This document shows positions 14,954 through 23,538 of a DNA stretch of 24,686 bases, piece after piece. Positions within the stretch are counted from its first letter, which is position 1. Each line of letters begins with the position of its first letter. Position numbers and translations under genes: made by a program. Source of the DNA: a virus; IMG/VR virus record IMGVR_UViG_3300032242_002798, positions 1 through 24,686 of that record; one strand, given 5' to 3'. The notes beneath the pieces are model-generated. The model was not told the origin of the DNA and did no database searches. It saw only the letters and a list, made by a program, of their open reading frames with translations.

Positions 14954-17900
14954 ATGGCTCAATTAAGTTCACCAGGAATAAGCGTAACGGTTGTTAACGA
15001 ATCGTTCTACACACCCGCTGCCCCAGGTACCGTACCCCTAATCGTTGTTGCTTCGGCAGCAAACAAAATGAATTCAGCTGGAACAGGTATTGCTCCAGGA
15101 ACACTGACAGCAAACGCTGGTGCAGTATATCTACTAACAAGTCAAGCAGACCTTGGCGCAACATTTGGTATTCCTTACTTCCAAACTGATGCTAGTGGTA
15201 ATCCAGTTAATGCAGGCGAAACTAACGAATATGGACTACAAGCGGCCTACAGCTTTTTAGGTGTAAGTAATCAAGCATACGTTGTTCGTGCTCCAATCGA
15301 CCTTGGACAAATAACAGGTTCAACAAGCATACCAACTGGCAGTCCAACTGCAGGAACATACTGGTGGAATACTACAGCAACAAACTATGGTGTTTTCCAA
15401 TGGAATGCTGGCGCCGCTACTACAACAAACGGACAGACATTCCAAGAACAACAGTCAATTAATAACCTAACAGTTATCACCAACACAGCATATTTGAGCT
15501 CGTCAACAGGCTTAGATCTGTTAGACGTATATGATGCTCCTTTAGCTAGCTATGGTGCTCCAGGCAACTATGCAGTAGTAGCAAACAGTTCAGCTACAAA
15601 CACAAACATTCTATGGTTCAAGTCTTACACTACAGCCAATGACGGAACAGGCGGAACAAGTGTTACCGCTAGCAACAGTAGCTGGGTACAAGTTGGTACA
15701 CCAGCGTGGACAGCAAGCTGGCCAACAGTTACTACTACAGCCGCTAGTCCAACATTTACTGCTAGCCAGACTATCGTAATTAACACAAATACGATTACCA
15801 ATGCCGGTACAACTCTAGCAGGACTAGCCACAGCGATCAACGGCAGTGCGGCCCTAACCACAGCAGGTATTTCAGCTAGTGTTCAAAACGGTTTCTTAAA
15901 CATCTATTCAACAGGTGCTCAAGTTACTATCGCGGCTGGCACTATGTCTCTAACAACATTAGGTATCACAGCTGGTACATATAATCCACCAGTGTTAACT
16001 ATTGCTCCACACTATCAAGTTCCACAATACGGTAACTATTCATCAGGAATACTAACTGGTACTACTGGATTCCCAACAGGTAGCTTATGGATTAAAACAA
16101 CCACAGTTAACCTAGGTGCTAACTTTAATATCGAATACTACAACGGTACAACTGCTAGCTGGATGCAACAGTCTATTCCACAGATTTATGCTAATAATCA
16201 AACAGCAATGGCTACACTAGATCCACTAGGTGGCGGAGCTAATATTCCAGTTGGTCAGGTCTATATCAAGTATAATGACACAGAAGAAACTAGAACAATC
16301 AACAGTATCACATATCCGTCTTATGCTAACTACAAGGTTTTCTATCGTACTTCAACTGGCGCTACAACTGTAACGTCAAACATTATCACAGCAAGTACAT
16401 TTACAAGCGGTTCAAACACAATCGTAGCTGTTTCATCTAGCCAGATCGGTAGTGGTACACTAACATCAGCACCACAAGTAAGTGGCGCGGCTGTTACATT
16501 TACTGCTTCAGGTAATGCTACAACAGACGCACAGGCATTTGTTACAGCATTTAACAATGCTACACAAACACTGACTAACGTCGTAGCTAGTATCAATGCA
16601 AATAATCAAATCGTGATATCACATACACAAGGTGGTGATATACGCTTTACTGATGGTACTAATACTCCGATCAGAGCGGCCTTTACTACTAGCGGTACAT
16701 TAGGTATTAGCAATTTCTTTGCCGCACCTAACTCAACAGGTAGCGATGGCAAGTACTTAGTTTCTGCTTGGGCTAACACAACCACAGTTACTGGCAGTAC
16801 TCCTTGGGTAACAGTAAGCGCAACAGCACCTACAACAACTCCAGCTAACGGTACACTATGGTATGATACAGTAATCACTGATCTAGATATCATGATCAAT
16901 GATGGCTCACGTTGGAGAGGCTACTGCTCAACAGCAGGAAAAGTTGTTGTCAACCAAGGTGTTGGCTATGCAAACTCTGCCACAACTACAGACATTAATG
17001 GTCCTATTATTTCAGCAACACAACCGACTACTAACTCAACAGGTGCTAGTTTACAGCACGGTGATTTATGGTTAAATTCAAGCAACACAGAAGCTTGGCC
17101 AACACTGTACAAGTATAATTCACTAACAAAAGCATGGGTACTAGTTACTAACAGCGATCATACTACACAAAACGGAATTGTTTTTGCTGATGCACGTTGG
17201 TACGATGACAGCACAAACTCAGCTAGCGCAAAATCAGGCGCCGCAAGTCCACAAACTGTTGCGGGCGCACTAACAGGTACATTGATTACTAGTGACTTTG
17301 TAGACTTTGACGCTCCTAACCCAGCACTATATCCAAAAGGTATGTTGCTATGGAACCTACGTCGTTCAGGATTTAACGTTAAGAAATATGTAGTTGGTTA
17401 CGTTAACACAGCCGCACAAAATACAATCGTAAATGGCGCAGGCGTAGCACCATACATGACTTACTACTATCCAGATCGCTGGGTTACAGCAAGTCCTAAT
17501 GATTATCTAGGTGTTGGACAGTTTGGACGTAAAGCTCAACGTGCAGTTGTTGTAGCTTCACTAAACGGATTAATCAACAGCAATCAGAATATACGCAACG
17601 AAGACAGTCTTGTATACGACTTGTTATCTTGCCCAGGTTACCTTGAAACAACAAGTTCATTGGTTAGCCTAAACACAGGACGTGGTGGACTATCATTTAT
17701 CATAGCAGATGCTCCAGCTCGTTTAACACCGGATGCAACAAGCCTAAATGCTTGGGGTAGCAATATCAAGAATGCTACAGGTGACGGTGAAGTTGGTTTA
17801 ATCACAACTAGCGAAAACGTTGGTGTTTACTATCCATGGGCAGAAACTACAGACTTATACGGTAATAATATTGCTGTTCCTCCAAGTCACATCATGTTAC

Positions 17901-18478
17901 GTACAATCGCACTAAGTGACAACGTAAGTTATCCATGGTTTGCACCAGCTGGTGTACGTCGTGGCGGTGTAACAAATGCTAGTTCAGTAGGTTATGTAGT
18001 TGGACAAACAGGTGTATTCCAACCAACATCATTGAATACAGGACAGCGAAATACATTATCGACAATACAGGTTAATCCGATTACCTACATCGGTGGAACA
18101 GGTCTAGTGGTATACGGACAGTACACTCGTTCGTTAGTTGCTAGCTCAGTAAATCGTATCAACGTTGCACGTCTAGTGATTTATCTACGTTACCAATTGA
18201 ATGCTATTGCTAAGCCATACGTATTTGAACCAAACGATACAATTACACGTAATTCGATCAAGCAACAAATTGAAAAATTATTGCTTAACCTAACAGGTGA
18301 ACGTGCTCTATATGACCATCTAGTAGTATGCGATACAACTAACAACACTCCAAGCAGAATAGATGCTAATGAGTTGCATGTTGATATAGCTATTGAGCCG
18401 GTTAAGGCTGTGGAGTTTATTTACATTCCATTGCGTTTAGAGAACACTGGCGCTATTGCTGGTTTAGGTAGCAAATAA
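14954..18478 (+). CDS. gp18: gp18-like contractile tail sheath protein, enlarged
   Basis: The product has 1174 residues against 659 in T4 gp18. The N-terminus (MAQLSSPGISVTVVNESF) is the usual sheath arm; the C-terminal ~370 residues are the conserved core, with GGLSFIIADAP, PPSHIMLRTIALSDNVSYPW, YGQYTRSLVASSVNRINVAR and EKLLLNLTGERALYDHLVV. The middle is a large variable insertion, roughly residues 130-730, of Thr/Ser/Asn/Ala-rich beta repeats. Motifs of the form GxLW...YN...W recur near residues 134, 375, 633 and 701. In T4 the protruding sheath domains point outward, so these are probably surface decorations. The sheath contracts to drive the tube through the host envelope. Ribosome site TGGAG; late promoter upstream. 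Confidence 0.92.
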   Translation: MAQLSSPGISVTVVNESFYTPAAPGTVPLIVVASAANKMNSAGTGIAPGTLTANAGAVYLLTSQADLGATFGIPYFQTDASGNPVNAGETNEYGLQAAYSFLGVSNQAYVVRAPIDLGQITGSTSIPTGSPTAGTYWWNTTATNYGVFQWNAGAATTTNGQTFQEQQSINNLTVITNTAYLSSSTGLDLLDVYDAPLASYGAPGNYAVVANSSATNTNILWFKSYTTANDGTGGTSVTASNSSWVQVGTPAWTASWPTVTTTAASPTFTASQTIVINTNTITNAGTTLAGLATAINGSAALTTAGISASVQNGFLNIYSTGAQVTIAAGTMSLTTLGITAGTYNPPVLTIAPHYQVPQYGNYSSGILTGTTGFPTGSLWIKTTTVNLGANFNIEYYNGTTASWMQQSIPQIYANNQTAMATLDPLGGGANIPVGQVYIKYNDTEETRTINSITYPSYANYKVFYRTSTGATTVTSNIITASTFTSGSNTIVAVSSSQIGSGTLTSAPQVSGAAVTFTASGNATTDAQAFVTAFNNATQTLTNVVASINANNQIVISHTQGGDIRFTDGTNTPIRAAFTTSGTLGISNFFAAPNSTGSDGKYLVSAWANTTTVTGSTPWVTVSATAPTTTPANGTLWYDTVITDLDIMINDGSRWRGYCSTAGKVVVNQGVGYANSATTTDINGPIISATQPTTNSTGASLQHGDLWLNSSNTEAWPTLYKYNSLTKAWVLVTNSDHTTQNGIVFADARWYDDSTNSASAKSGAASPQTVAGALTGTLITSDFVDFDAPNPALYPKGMLLWNLRRSGFNVKKYVVGYVNTAAQNTIVNGAGVAPYMTYYYPDRWVTASPNDYLGVGQFGRKAQRAVVVASLNGLINSNQNIRNEDSLVYDLLSCPGYLETTSSLVSLNTGRGGLSFIIADAPARLTPDATSLNAWGSNIKNATGDGEVGLITTSENVGVYYPWAETTDLYGNNIAVPPSHIMLRTIALSDNVSYPWFAPAGVRRGGVTNASSVGYVVGQTGVFQPTSLNTGQRNTLSTIQVNPITYIGGTGLVVYGQYTRSLVASSVNRINVARLVIYLRYQLNAIAKPYVFEPNDTITRNSIKQQIEKLLLNLTGERALYDHLVVCDTTNNTPSRIDANELHVDIAIEPVKAVEFIYIPLRLENTGAIAGLGSK

Positions 18479-18490
18479 AGGAGAAATTAA

Positions 18491-19123
18491 ATGGCAATCG
18501 CGGCACTATCAAATTTTACAGTACCATTAGCTTCAGATCAAAGCGCAGGTTCACAAGGCATGCTAATGCCAAAGTTGAAATACAGATTTCGTATTTCATT
18601 CGAAAACTTTGGTGTAAGCACTCCTACAACTGAGCTAACAAAACAAGTTGCGGAAGCATCTCGTCCACAGGTTAAATTTACTGATCAAGTTATTGAAATT
18701 TACAACAGCAAGATCCACTATGCAGGCAAACCATCTTGGGAACCAATCCCAATTAAACTACGTGACGATGTCACAGGTGCTGTTAGCAAGCTAGTAGGCG
18801 AGCAAAATCAGAAACAATTTGACTTTTTTGAACAAAGTTCAGCGGCTTCAGCAGGTGATTATAAATTCACCATGCGTATTGAAATCCTTGACGGTGGTAA
18901 CGGCAATATGGTTCCAAGCGTTCTTGAAACATGGGTATGCTATGGTTGCTATGTTGAATCAACTAACTGGCAAGATTTAAAATACAGCGAGCAAGGCCCT
19001 GCTATGATTGACTTGTCAATACGATTCGATAATGCAGTACAAATTGCTCCAGTTCCAGCTATCGGTAGCCCAACACCGGTAATGAACAATGCTAAAACTG
19101 GTAATAACGTACTAGGCGCATAA
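18491..19123 (+). CDS. gp19: gp19-like tail tube protein
   Basis: The product has 210 residues. It shows the T4 tail-tube pattern: MPKLKYRFRISFENFG, VAEASRPQVKFTDQVIEIYN, PSWEPIPIKLRDD at about 82-94, an EILDGG strand, and WVCYGCYVESTNWQDLKYSE near the C-terminus. It polymerises as hexamer rings inside the sheath to form the DNA conduit. It begins 12 nt after the sheath stop with an excellent AAAGGAG ribosome site, so both share a transcript. It ends at a terminator, so high expression as one unit is likely. Confidence 0.92.
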   Translation: MAIAALSNFTVPLASDQSAGSQGMLMPKLKYRFRISFENFGVSTPTTELTKQVAEASRPQVKFTDQVIEIYNSKIHYAGKPSWEPIPIKLRDDVTGAVSKLVGEQNQKQFDFFEQSSAASAGDYKFTMRIEILDGGNGNMVPSVLETWVCYGCYVESTNWQDLKYSEQGPAMIDLSIRFDNAVQIAPVPAIGSPTPVMNNAKTGNNVLGA

Positions 19124-19127
19124 TACT

Positions 19128-19150
19128 AAGCCTGCAAGTGCAGGCTTTTT
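19128..19150 (+). terminator. Rho-independent terminator after the tail tube gene
   Basis: AAGCCTGC (19128-19135) and GCAGGCTT (19140-19147) pair over 8 bp with a 4-base loop, followed by a five-T run. It lies directly behind the gp19 stop and ends 36 nt before the next promoter element. Confidence 0.85.
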
Positions 19151-19185
19151 ATTGACTATCCATTAACTACGCACTTTATACATAG

Positions 19186-19193
19186 AATAAATA
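19186..19193 (+). promoter_or_regulatory. Putative late promoter ending 5 nt before a start codon
   Basis: AATAAATA; last A at 19193, start A at 19198. No Shine-Dalgarno exists upstream of the start and a terminator sits just before, so a new, near-leaderless transcript is expected. Confidence 0.5.
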
Positions 19194-19197
19194 CTGT

Positions 19198-20211
19198 ATG
19201 GCATTCACATCCAACGATCATTTAAAGTCCGATGCATTTACCTATCTACGTGACTGGCGACATGCCGCAGACTTGTTTAATGCTGACCAGTTTAGGCTTG
19301 CTCCTAAGTTTGGTTTTCAATTCCATGTGGCATTTGGTATCAATACAGGTGCATTACAAAATACTGCCCTAGTGCAACGCTACGGTTCTGAAATTAACAT
19401 GCTGGTTAAAAGTGTAGCATTGCCTAGTTATACAGTTAGTATAGAAACACTGAATCAATACAACAGAAAAAAGAATGTTCAGTACTATCACAAGCCCGGT
19501 GACATTGATATTAAATTCCACGATGATAACATGGGATTGATCAATCAACTTTGGCAAAATTATTATAGTTACTACTATGCAGATCCAATGTCTGCAAAAG
19601 TCTCCGGGGCCTACGCAAGGAACGCTACCCAGAGCAGTAATTATATTCCTACTAGTTACGGTCTTGACAATGGCAGTACTGATCCATTTTTTAATTATAT
19701 AAAAATCTATCAAATGGCTCGTCATGAATATGTAGAGTACATACTGAGCAATCCTATTATCACCAGCTGGAATCACAATCGACTAGATTATGCCGATACC
19801 AAGACACGCGAGTTTGACATGAAGATCATGTACGAAGCTGTTAGCTATAACGTTGGTTCTGTAGACCCGGCTATAGATCCATCAGGTGGAGTTGAAGGGT
19901 TTGGCGACACACACTATGATCACGGAATGAGCCCCCAACAGGGTATCAATCCCGATCCTACAGTAATTAATCCCAGCTTCGTAGAAAGTTTAAATCTAGA
20001 AGGTGCTGCCGGCTCTATACTAGCCAGTGTAATAAATCAAATAGCCAGTGCCCAGAATACTATAGCTCCAATTAATGCTTCAGGTACTGCTGGACTATTA
20101 ACTCCGCCCGCAGGAACAAATGTTGGTGGACTATCGGGCGTAGCATTTCCACAAAGTAGCACTGTAGCCAACACAGGCACAACAGCTTCATCATCAGGGA
20201 TCCAAGCATGA
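19198..20211 (+). CDS. Tail-tube-fold baseplate protein (gp48/gp54-like tube initiator)
   Basis: The product has 337 residues (T4 gp54 is 320, gp48 364). Residues 40-130 show the tube fold seen in gp19/gp54: FQFHVAFGIN, INMLVKSVALPSYTVSIETL, NQYNRKKNVQYY and KFHDDNMGLINQLWQNYY, then FDMKIMYEAVSYNVG near 215. The C-terminal ~120 residues are Gly/Ala/Ser/Thr/Asn-rich and low in complexity. Such proteins start tube assembly on the baseplate. Which of gp48 or gp54 it corresponds to cannot be settled by eye. Its start lacks a ribosome site but follows a late-promoter element by 5 nt. Its stop overlaps the next start (ATGA). Confidence 0.7.
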   Translation: MAFTSNDHLKSDAFTYLRDWRHAADLFNADQFRLAPKFGFQFHVAFGINTGALQNTALVQRYGSEINMLVKSVALPSYTVSIETLNQYNRKKNVQYYHKPGDIDIKFHDDNMGLINQLWQNYYSYYYADPMSAKVSGAYARNATQSSNYIPTSYGLDNGSTDPFFNYIKIYQMARHEYVEYILSNPIITSWNHNRLDYADTKTREFDMKIMYEAVSYNVGSVDPAIDPSGGVEGFGDTHYDHGMSPQQGINPDPTVINPSFVESLNLEGAAGSILASVINQIASAQNTIAPINASGTAGLLTPPAGTNVGGLSGVAFPQSSTVANTGTTASSSGIQA

Positions 20212-20576
20212 TAACAGGAAATTTACCAGTCTCTATACATGCAGATACTACTAGTGTAAAAATGTTCTTTGATAATTATTTTGCCACGCAGGTAAGTTTT
20301 CCTGCGGCAGAAATTGATGCCACAGTAGGATTTTTTGCTAAAAGAGGTTTTGATTCATCTAGTGCTAACTCGACAGCTATTATCTTACTTAATCAAGCTA
20401 GGGTTGAAAATGTATCAGTGTTTAGTTTACTTGACAAATTAAAAGGACTAACCGATGTACAGTTAGGTCAAGTTGTTGCTCAAGTTTTAAATGCCTATAG
20501 AGAAAAGACCAGTTTGTTAGGTTACAGAACTGCGGTAGTTACTGATACGTTCGAAGCTCGCAACATCTTAATATAA
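20208..20576 (+). CDS. Conserved small T4-like phage protein of unknown function
   Basis: The product has 122 residues, mostly helical. FFDNYFATQVSFPAAEIDATVGFF and a C-terminal LLDKLKGLTDVQLGQVVAQVL resemble a family I have met in marine T4-like phages near tail and head-completion genes. Function is not known to me. It starts by ATGA overlap with the tube-like gene, with AGGGA upstream, and is followed one base after its stop by gp4, so a virion assembly role is likely by context only. Confidence 0.65.
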   Translation: MITGNLPVSIHADTTSVKMFFDNYFATQVSFPAAEIDATVGFFAKRGFDSSSANSTAIILLNQARVENVSVFSLLDKLKGLTDVQLGQVVAQVLNAYREKTSLLGYRTAVVTDTFEARNILI

Positions 20577-20577
20577 A

Positions 20578-21006
20578 ATGTCTAAGTTTGCTCGCGGCAA
20601 GTTCAGTATGAAACATCCTGAAAAGTATGTGGGCAACAAAATGCCTACATACCGTAGTAGTTGGGAATGGAGTTTTATGAACTTTTGTGACAACAATGAT
20701 AGTGTAGTCAAATGGGCGAGTGAAGCTATACAAATCCCCTACATCGATCCCCTAACAGAAAAACATACAGTATATGTACCTGATTTTTTTATACAATATG
20801 TAGATAAAAACGGTCGCATGCAACTAGAGCTAATCGAAATAAAACCTGCTAGCCAAACAGTTTTAGAACGAGTTGGCAAGAGTGTACACAATCAAAGCCA
20901 GTTTATTAAGAATCAAGCCAAGTGGGCCGCCGCCGGAAACTGGTGTAAACAACAGGGCCTAAAATTCCGTATTCTTAATGAAAATGATATATTCAGCCAT
21001 CGCTAG
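20578..21006 (+). CDS. gp4: gp4-like head completion protein
   Basis: The product has 142 residues (T4 gp4 is 150). TYRSSWEWSFMNFCDNN at 24-40, IPYIDP, VYVPDFF at 65-71 and ELIEIKP at 84-90 form a TnsA/restriction-nuclease-like core: E30, D69, E87 and K89 are candidate catalytic residues. In T4, gp4 acts with gp2 and gp13/gp14 to finish the DNA-filled head. It follows its neighbour by one base with no ribosome site of its own, implying reinitiation. Confidence 0.87.
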   Translation: MSKFARGKFSMKHPEKYVGNKMPTYRSSWEWSFMNFCDNNDSVVKWASEAIQIPYIDPLTEKHTVYVPDFFIQYVDKNGRMQLELIEIKPASQTVLERVGKSVHNQSQFIKNQAKWAAAGNWCKQQGLKFRILNENDIFSHR

Positions 21007-21007
21007 A

Positions 21008-21015
21008 TATAAGTA
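21008..21015 (+). promoter_or_regulatory. Putative late promoter, leaderless spacing
   Basis: TATAAGTA, one mismatch to the T4 late consensus; last A 6 nt before the ATG at 21021, exactly the T4 distance to +1. No Shine-Dalgarno upstream. Confidence 0.45.
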
Positions 21016-21020
21016 GTAGC

Positions 21021-21632
21021 ATGAAAGAAATTATAAAAGATTACCTTTGGCTGGATAAATTTAAAGATATTGATAATCAAAAATTATATAATACTTGTTG
21101 TGAAATTGGAGAAACATTAGAAAAAGTTTTACCTCCAATATCCGAAGAACATAGCTACGGGTCATTTAGTTCGTTTTACTATAAAAAATATAATTTGTTT
21201 AGTTATGTATGCCCCGAAATACACAAACTATATGCATACATTTCTAAGTCAGTAGCTGACGAAATAGATCCTAATACAACTTACTACATTCAAGCATGGG
21301 TGAACTTATTCCAATCTGGGATGCATATTGATTGGCATGGACACTGGCCTCCAGATTTTAAAGTATATCACGGATTTTACTGTGTTAACTCCGAAACTAC
21401 TAACTCTTATACTGATTATAAAATACCCGGGCAAAAAGATATAATTAGAATAATGAGTGAGGACGGCCTGCTTGTATTTGGAAAATCCGACGGTGACGAA
21501 CACCGAAGCAGTCCTTGGGATAGTGCTGAGAAGTATAGAGTAACAATAGCATTTGATTTAGTACCTGCAGAAGCTGTTATTTTAACAGCTGATCCTAGCC
21601 ATAAATTTAATCATTACTTGCCATTTTTCTGA
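21021..21632 (+). CDS. 2OG-Fe(II) oxygenase-like protein
   Basis: The product has 203 residues. YYIQAWVNLFQSGMHIDWHGH at 88-108 gives the iron-site region with H102, H106 and H108 as candidates; the distal histidine is probably H161 in GDEHRSSPW, followed by R173 and VTIAFDLVP. The pattern resembles other phage 2OG oxygenases, though the first motif is HxxxH/HxH rather than HxD. It lies alone among structural and packaging genes rather than in the cassette. Its start lacks a ribosome site but follows a late-promoter element by 6 nt. Substrate unknown. Confidence 0.75.
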   Translation: MKEIIKDYLWLDKFKDIDNQKLYNTCCEIGETLEKVLPPISEEHSYGSFSSFYYKKYNLFSYVCPEIHKLYAYISKSVADEIDPNTTYYIQAWVNLFQSGMHIDWHGHWPPDFKVYHGFYCVNSETTNSYTDYKIPGQKDIIRIMSEDGLLVFGKSDGDEHRSSPWDSAEKYRVTIAFDLVPAEAVILTADPSHKFNHYLPFF

Positions 21633-21638
21633 TAAGTA
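21631..21638 (+). promoter_or_regulatory. Putative late promoter of gp16, leaderless spacing
   Basis: GATAAGTA overlapping the stop of the oxygenase gene; last A 6 nt before the gp16 ATG at 21644. No Shine-Dalgarno upstream. Confidence 0.45.
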
Positions 21639-21643
21639 ATAAT

Positions 21644-22123
21644 ATGACTAAGAAACTAGAAGAAGTTCTAAATCTTCCTGAAAGTAAGAAAATTGTCAAG
21701 GAAGAAGAAAAGAAGCAAGTTAAAGCTGATATAGCCCAGCCGTTCCTTCGCGACATTAGCGAGTTTGATAAAATTTCAGCCGCACTCCCGCAGGTAAAGG
21801 GACTAGGGGATATAGGCGATGCCGAACTAGACGAACTAGCCCAAAAAGCTAAAGATGCCTACGAGGATATCATGGACTTAGGTATGAATGTAGAAGCTAG
21901 ATACAGCGGACGTCTATTTGAAGTAGCCGCTAGCATGCTAGGACATGCTATTACGGCTAAAACTGCTAAATTAGACAAGAAATTAAAAATGATTGATCTA
22001 CAGATTAAGAAGCAAAAAATGGATCAAGATGCTAACAACGATGACAGCGTTACTATACAAGGCGATGGTGTTATCATCACAGATCGCAATAGTTTGCTCG
22101 AGAAATTAAAGAATTTAAAATAA
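21644..22123 (+). CDS. gp16: gp16-like small terminase
   Basis: The product has 159 residues (T4 gp16 is 164). Charged N-terminus; central helices with AYEDIMDLGMNVEARYSGRL at 72-91 and MLGHAITAKTAKLDKKLKMI at 98-117, predicted coiled-coil, and a C-terminal VTIQGDGVIITDRNSLLEKL. Gp16 oligomers regulate cutting and packaging by gp17. In T4 genes 16 and 17 overlap; here two other genes separate them. Start lacks a ribosome site. Confidence 0.85.
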   Translation: MTKKLEEVLNLPESKKIVKEEEKKQVKADIAQPFLRDISEFDKISAALPQVKGLGDIGDAELDELAQKAKDAYEDIMDLGMNVEARYSGRLFEVAASMLGHAITAKTAKLDKKLKMIDLQIKKQKMDQDANNDDSVTIQGDGVIITDRNSLLEKLKNLK

Positions 22124-22126
22124 ATA
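22119..22126 (+). promoter_or_regulatory. Putative late promoter of the gp16-gp17 spacer genes
   Basis: AATAAATA overlapping the gp16 stop, 19 nt before the next ATG; the predicted leader of about 13 nt still holds AGGA as ribosome site. Confidence 0.4.
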
Positions 22127-22144
22127 TATGACTAGGATCATACT

Positions 22145-22777
22145 ATGAAATCATTCAAACACTACTTAACAGAAAGCACTAAGGTCTACGAATTTAAGAT
22201 CAAAATTGCTGGCCCTCATACTAAAGAAGCAGTTGCACAGATTAAAGCTAGTCTAGCTGAATTCCATTGCGCTAAAGTTTCTTCTGGTAAAACTACACCT
22301 ATTAGCGAGCGCCAAGCAGACTTTCCAGAACACAGAAATACAGAAATGACTGTGTATGATATCGAAACTAATTATCCAGCTACTAGCTTACAAATTCGTG
22401 ATCGCATCGCAGTAGGACTGGGAGTAACACACAATCATGTTAAAGTGCATAGTGTATACGAAGAACTAGAAAATGAAATTAATCACCAGCATGACGAACT
22501 CACAGGTGAAGCATTAGTTGGAAAAGAACAAGATCCAAGTAATAACGGCAGTATGGTCAATGACGAATACAAATATAATCTACTAAAAGAATTAGGTAAA
22601 ACAAAACATCAGGGCACACAGTTTAAAGGATATAATGATCAAATCCTAGCTGACAGTGTTCCCGGCCTTGCTCCAGAATATCGTAAAGAAAAACAATCTA
22701 AGCAAGATGGTAAACACTTGAGTACTATTGGCACAACGCAAAATAAAATGCCTGCTATAGTTAAAGGAGCAAGATAA
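22145..22777 (+). CDS. Uncharacterised protein with T4 capsid-targeting-like N-terminus
   Basis: The product has 210 residues. The first residues MKSFKHYLTES resemble the T4 capsid-targeting sequence (MKTYQEFIAEA) that directs internal proteins into the prohead. Residues about 15-105 form a possible ferredoxin-like alpha/beta unit (VYEFKIKIAGPHTKEAVAQI ... VGLGVTHNHVKVHSVYEEL). The C-terminal half is polar and Lys/Gln-rich, probably disordered. AGGA precedes the ATG; its stop overlaps the next start (TAATG). Packaging or head-internal roles are inferences from the N-terminus and position. Confidence 0.65.
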   Translation: MKSFKHYLTESTKVYEFKIKIAGPHTKEAVAQIKASLAEFHCAKVSSGKTTPISERQADFPEHRNTEMTVYDIETNYPATSLQIRDRIAVGLGVTHNHVKVHSVYEELENEINHQHDELTGEALVGKEQDPSNNGSMVNDEYKYNLLKELGKTKHQGTQFKGYNDQILADSVPGLAPEYRKEKQSKQDGKHLSTIGTTQNKMPAIVKGAR

Positions 22778-23475
22778 TGAATTTAAAAGATTTGATCGCA
22801 AAAATGGATGCTATTGAAGAAGGCGTCGAAATGAAAGCCACTGAATGCGGCGAAATGCCAATGCCGGGCGCAGTGATGTCAATGGGCCCACAAGCTCATC
22901 AAGGTCAACAAGATAATGTGTCAATGACTATTAATGTCAACGGACAAGGCGAGGGTGGTCTTCGTAGTATTATGAATATCCTACGTGATATTGAAGCCGG
23001 TGAAGCACCGATGGACGGCGAGGAACCTATGATGGGCACAGAAGAAATTCTAAATGTTCAAGGCGACGAAAGCCCATTGTCTGTATCACCAGATGAAGAC
23101 ATGGAAGAAGTTATCGGAGACGATGAAGAACAGTGGGGCAATGCGGCACACGGTGGTCACGGTCATCATACACATGGCATAGAAGCAGTAACATTTAGTG
23201 GTGACGATATGAACGGTAAAGGTAAGATTAGCCCTGTATCACGTGCTCCTGGTACTAACTCATTACGTGAGCCCAGTCAATTTGATGAAGCACTAGTTGA
23301 TCGTTTACAAGCTATGTATCAAGAAATTAAAGAAGCAGGCGATAAGAGAACAATGAGTCGTGCGGCCAAAGGTATTATGAAATACGGCAAAAAGGGTATG
23401 CAAGCACTTGCTAAGGCTGGTAAAGAAGGGAAAGACTTAGATAAAGTTCGTGACAAGTATAACAAATACGATTAA
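22777..23475 (+). CDS. Acidic/basic bipartite protein of marine T4-like phages, unknown function
   Basis: The product has 232 residues. The N-terminal ~150 residues are acidic and Met/Gly-rich (NVSMTINVNGQGEGGLRSIM at about 47-66, long Glu/Asp stretch), with a His-rich patch AAHGGHGHHTHG. A conserved-looking linker PVSRAPGTNSLREPSQFDE follows, then a strongly basic tail with AAKGIMKYGKKGMQALAKAG. Charge polarity suggests DNA or head-protein contact, but the family function is unknown to me. It overlaps the upstream gene and ends before a strong terminator. Confidence 0.65.
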   Translation: MNLKDLIAKMDAIEEGVEMKATECGEMPMPGAVMSMGPQAHQGQQDNVSMTINVNGQGEGGLRSIMNILRDIEAGEAPMDGEEPMMGTEEILNVQGDESPLSVSPDEDMEEVIGDDEEQWGNAAHGGHGHHTHGIEAVTFSGDDMNGKGKISPVSRAPGTNSLREPSQFDEALVDRLQAMYQEIKEAGDKRTMSRAAKGIMKYGKKGMQALAKAGKEGKDLDKVRDKYNKYD

Positions 23476-23510
23476 ATTTCGTCGCAGTTAGCACTCTGTT
23501 TCCAGTGCCA

Positions 23511-23537
23511 AATAGACCCTTAGGGGTCTATTTTTTT
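23511..23537 (+). terminator. Rho-independent terminator before gp17
   Basis: AATAGACCC (23511-23519) pairs perfectly with GGGTCTATT (23524-23532) around TTAG, with a seven-T run at 23531-23537. A smaller GCACT/AGTGC hairpin lies just upstream. Confidence 0.88.
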
Positions 23538-23538
23538 C

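Noticed and set aside
15625-16899. Antisense open frames within the sheath gene
   Set aside because: They have Val/Ala-rich shadow composition, no ribosome sites and lie wholly inside a confident gene.
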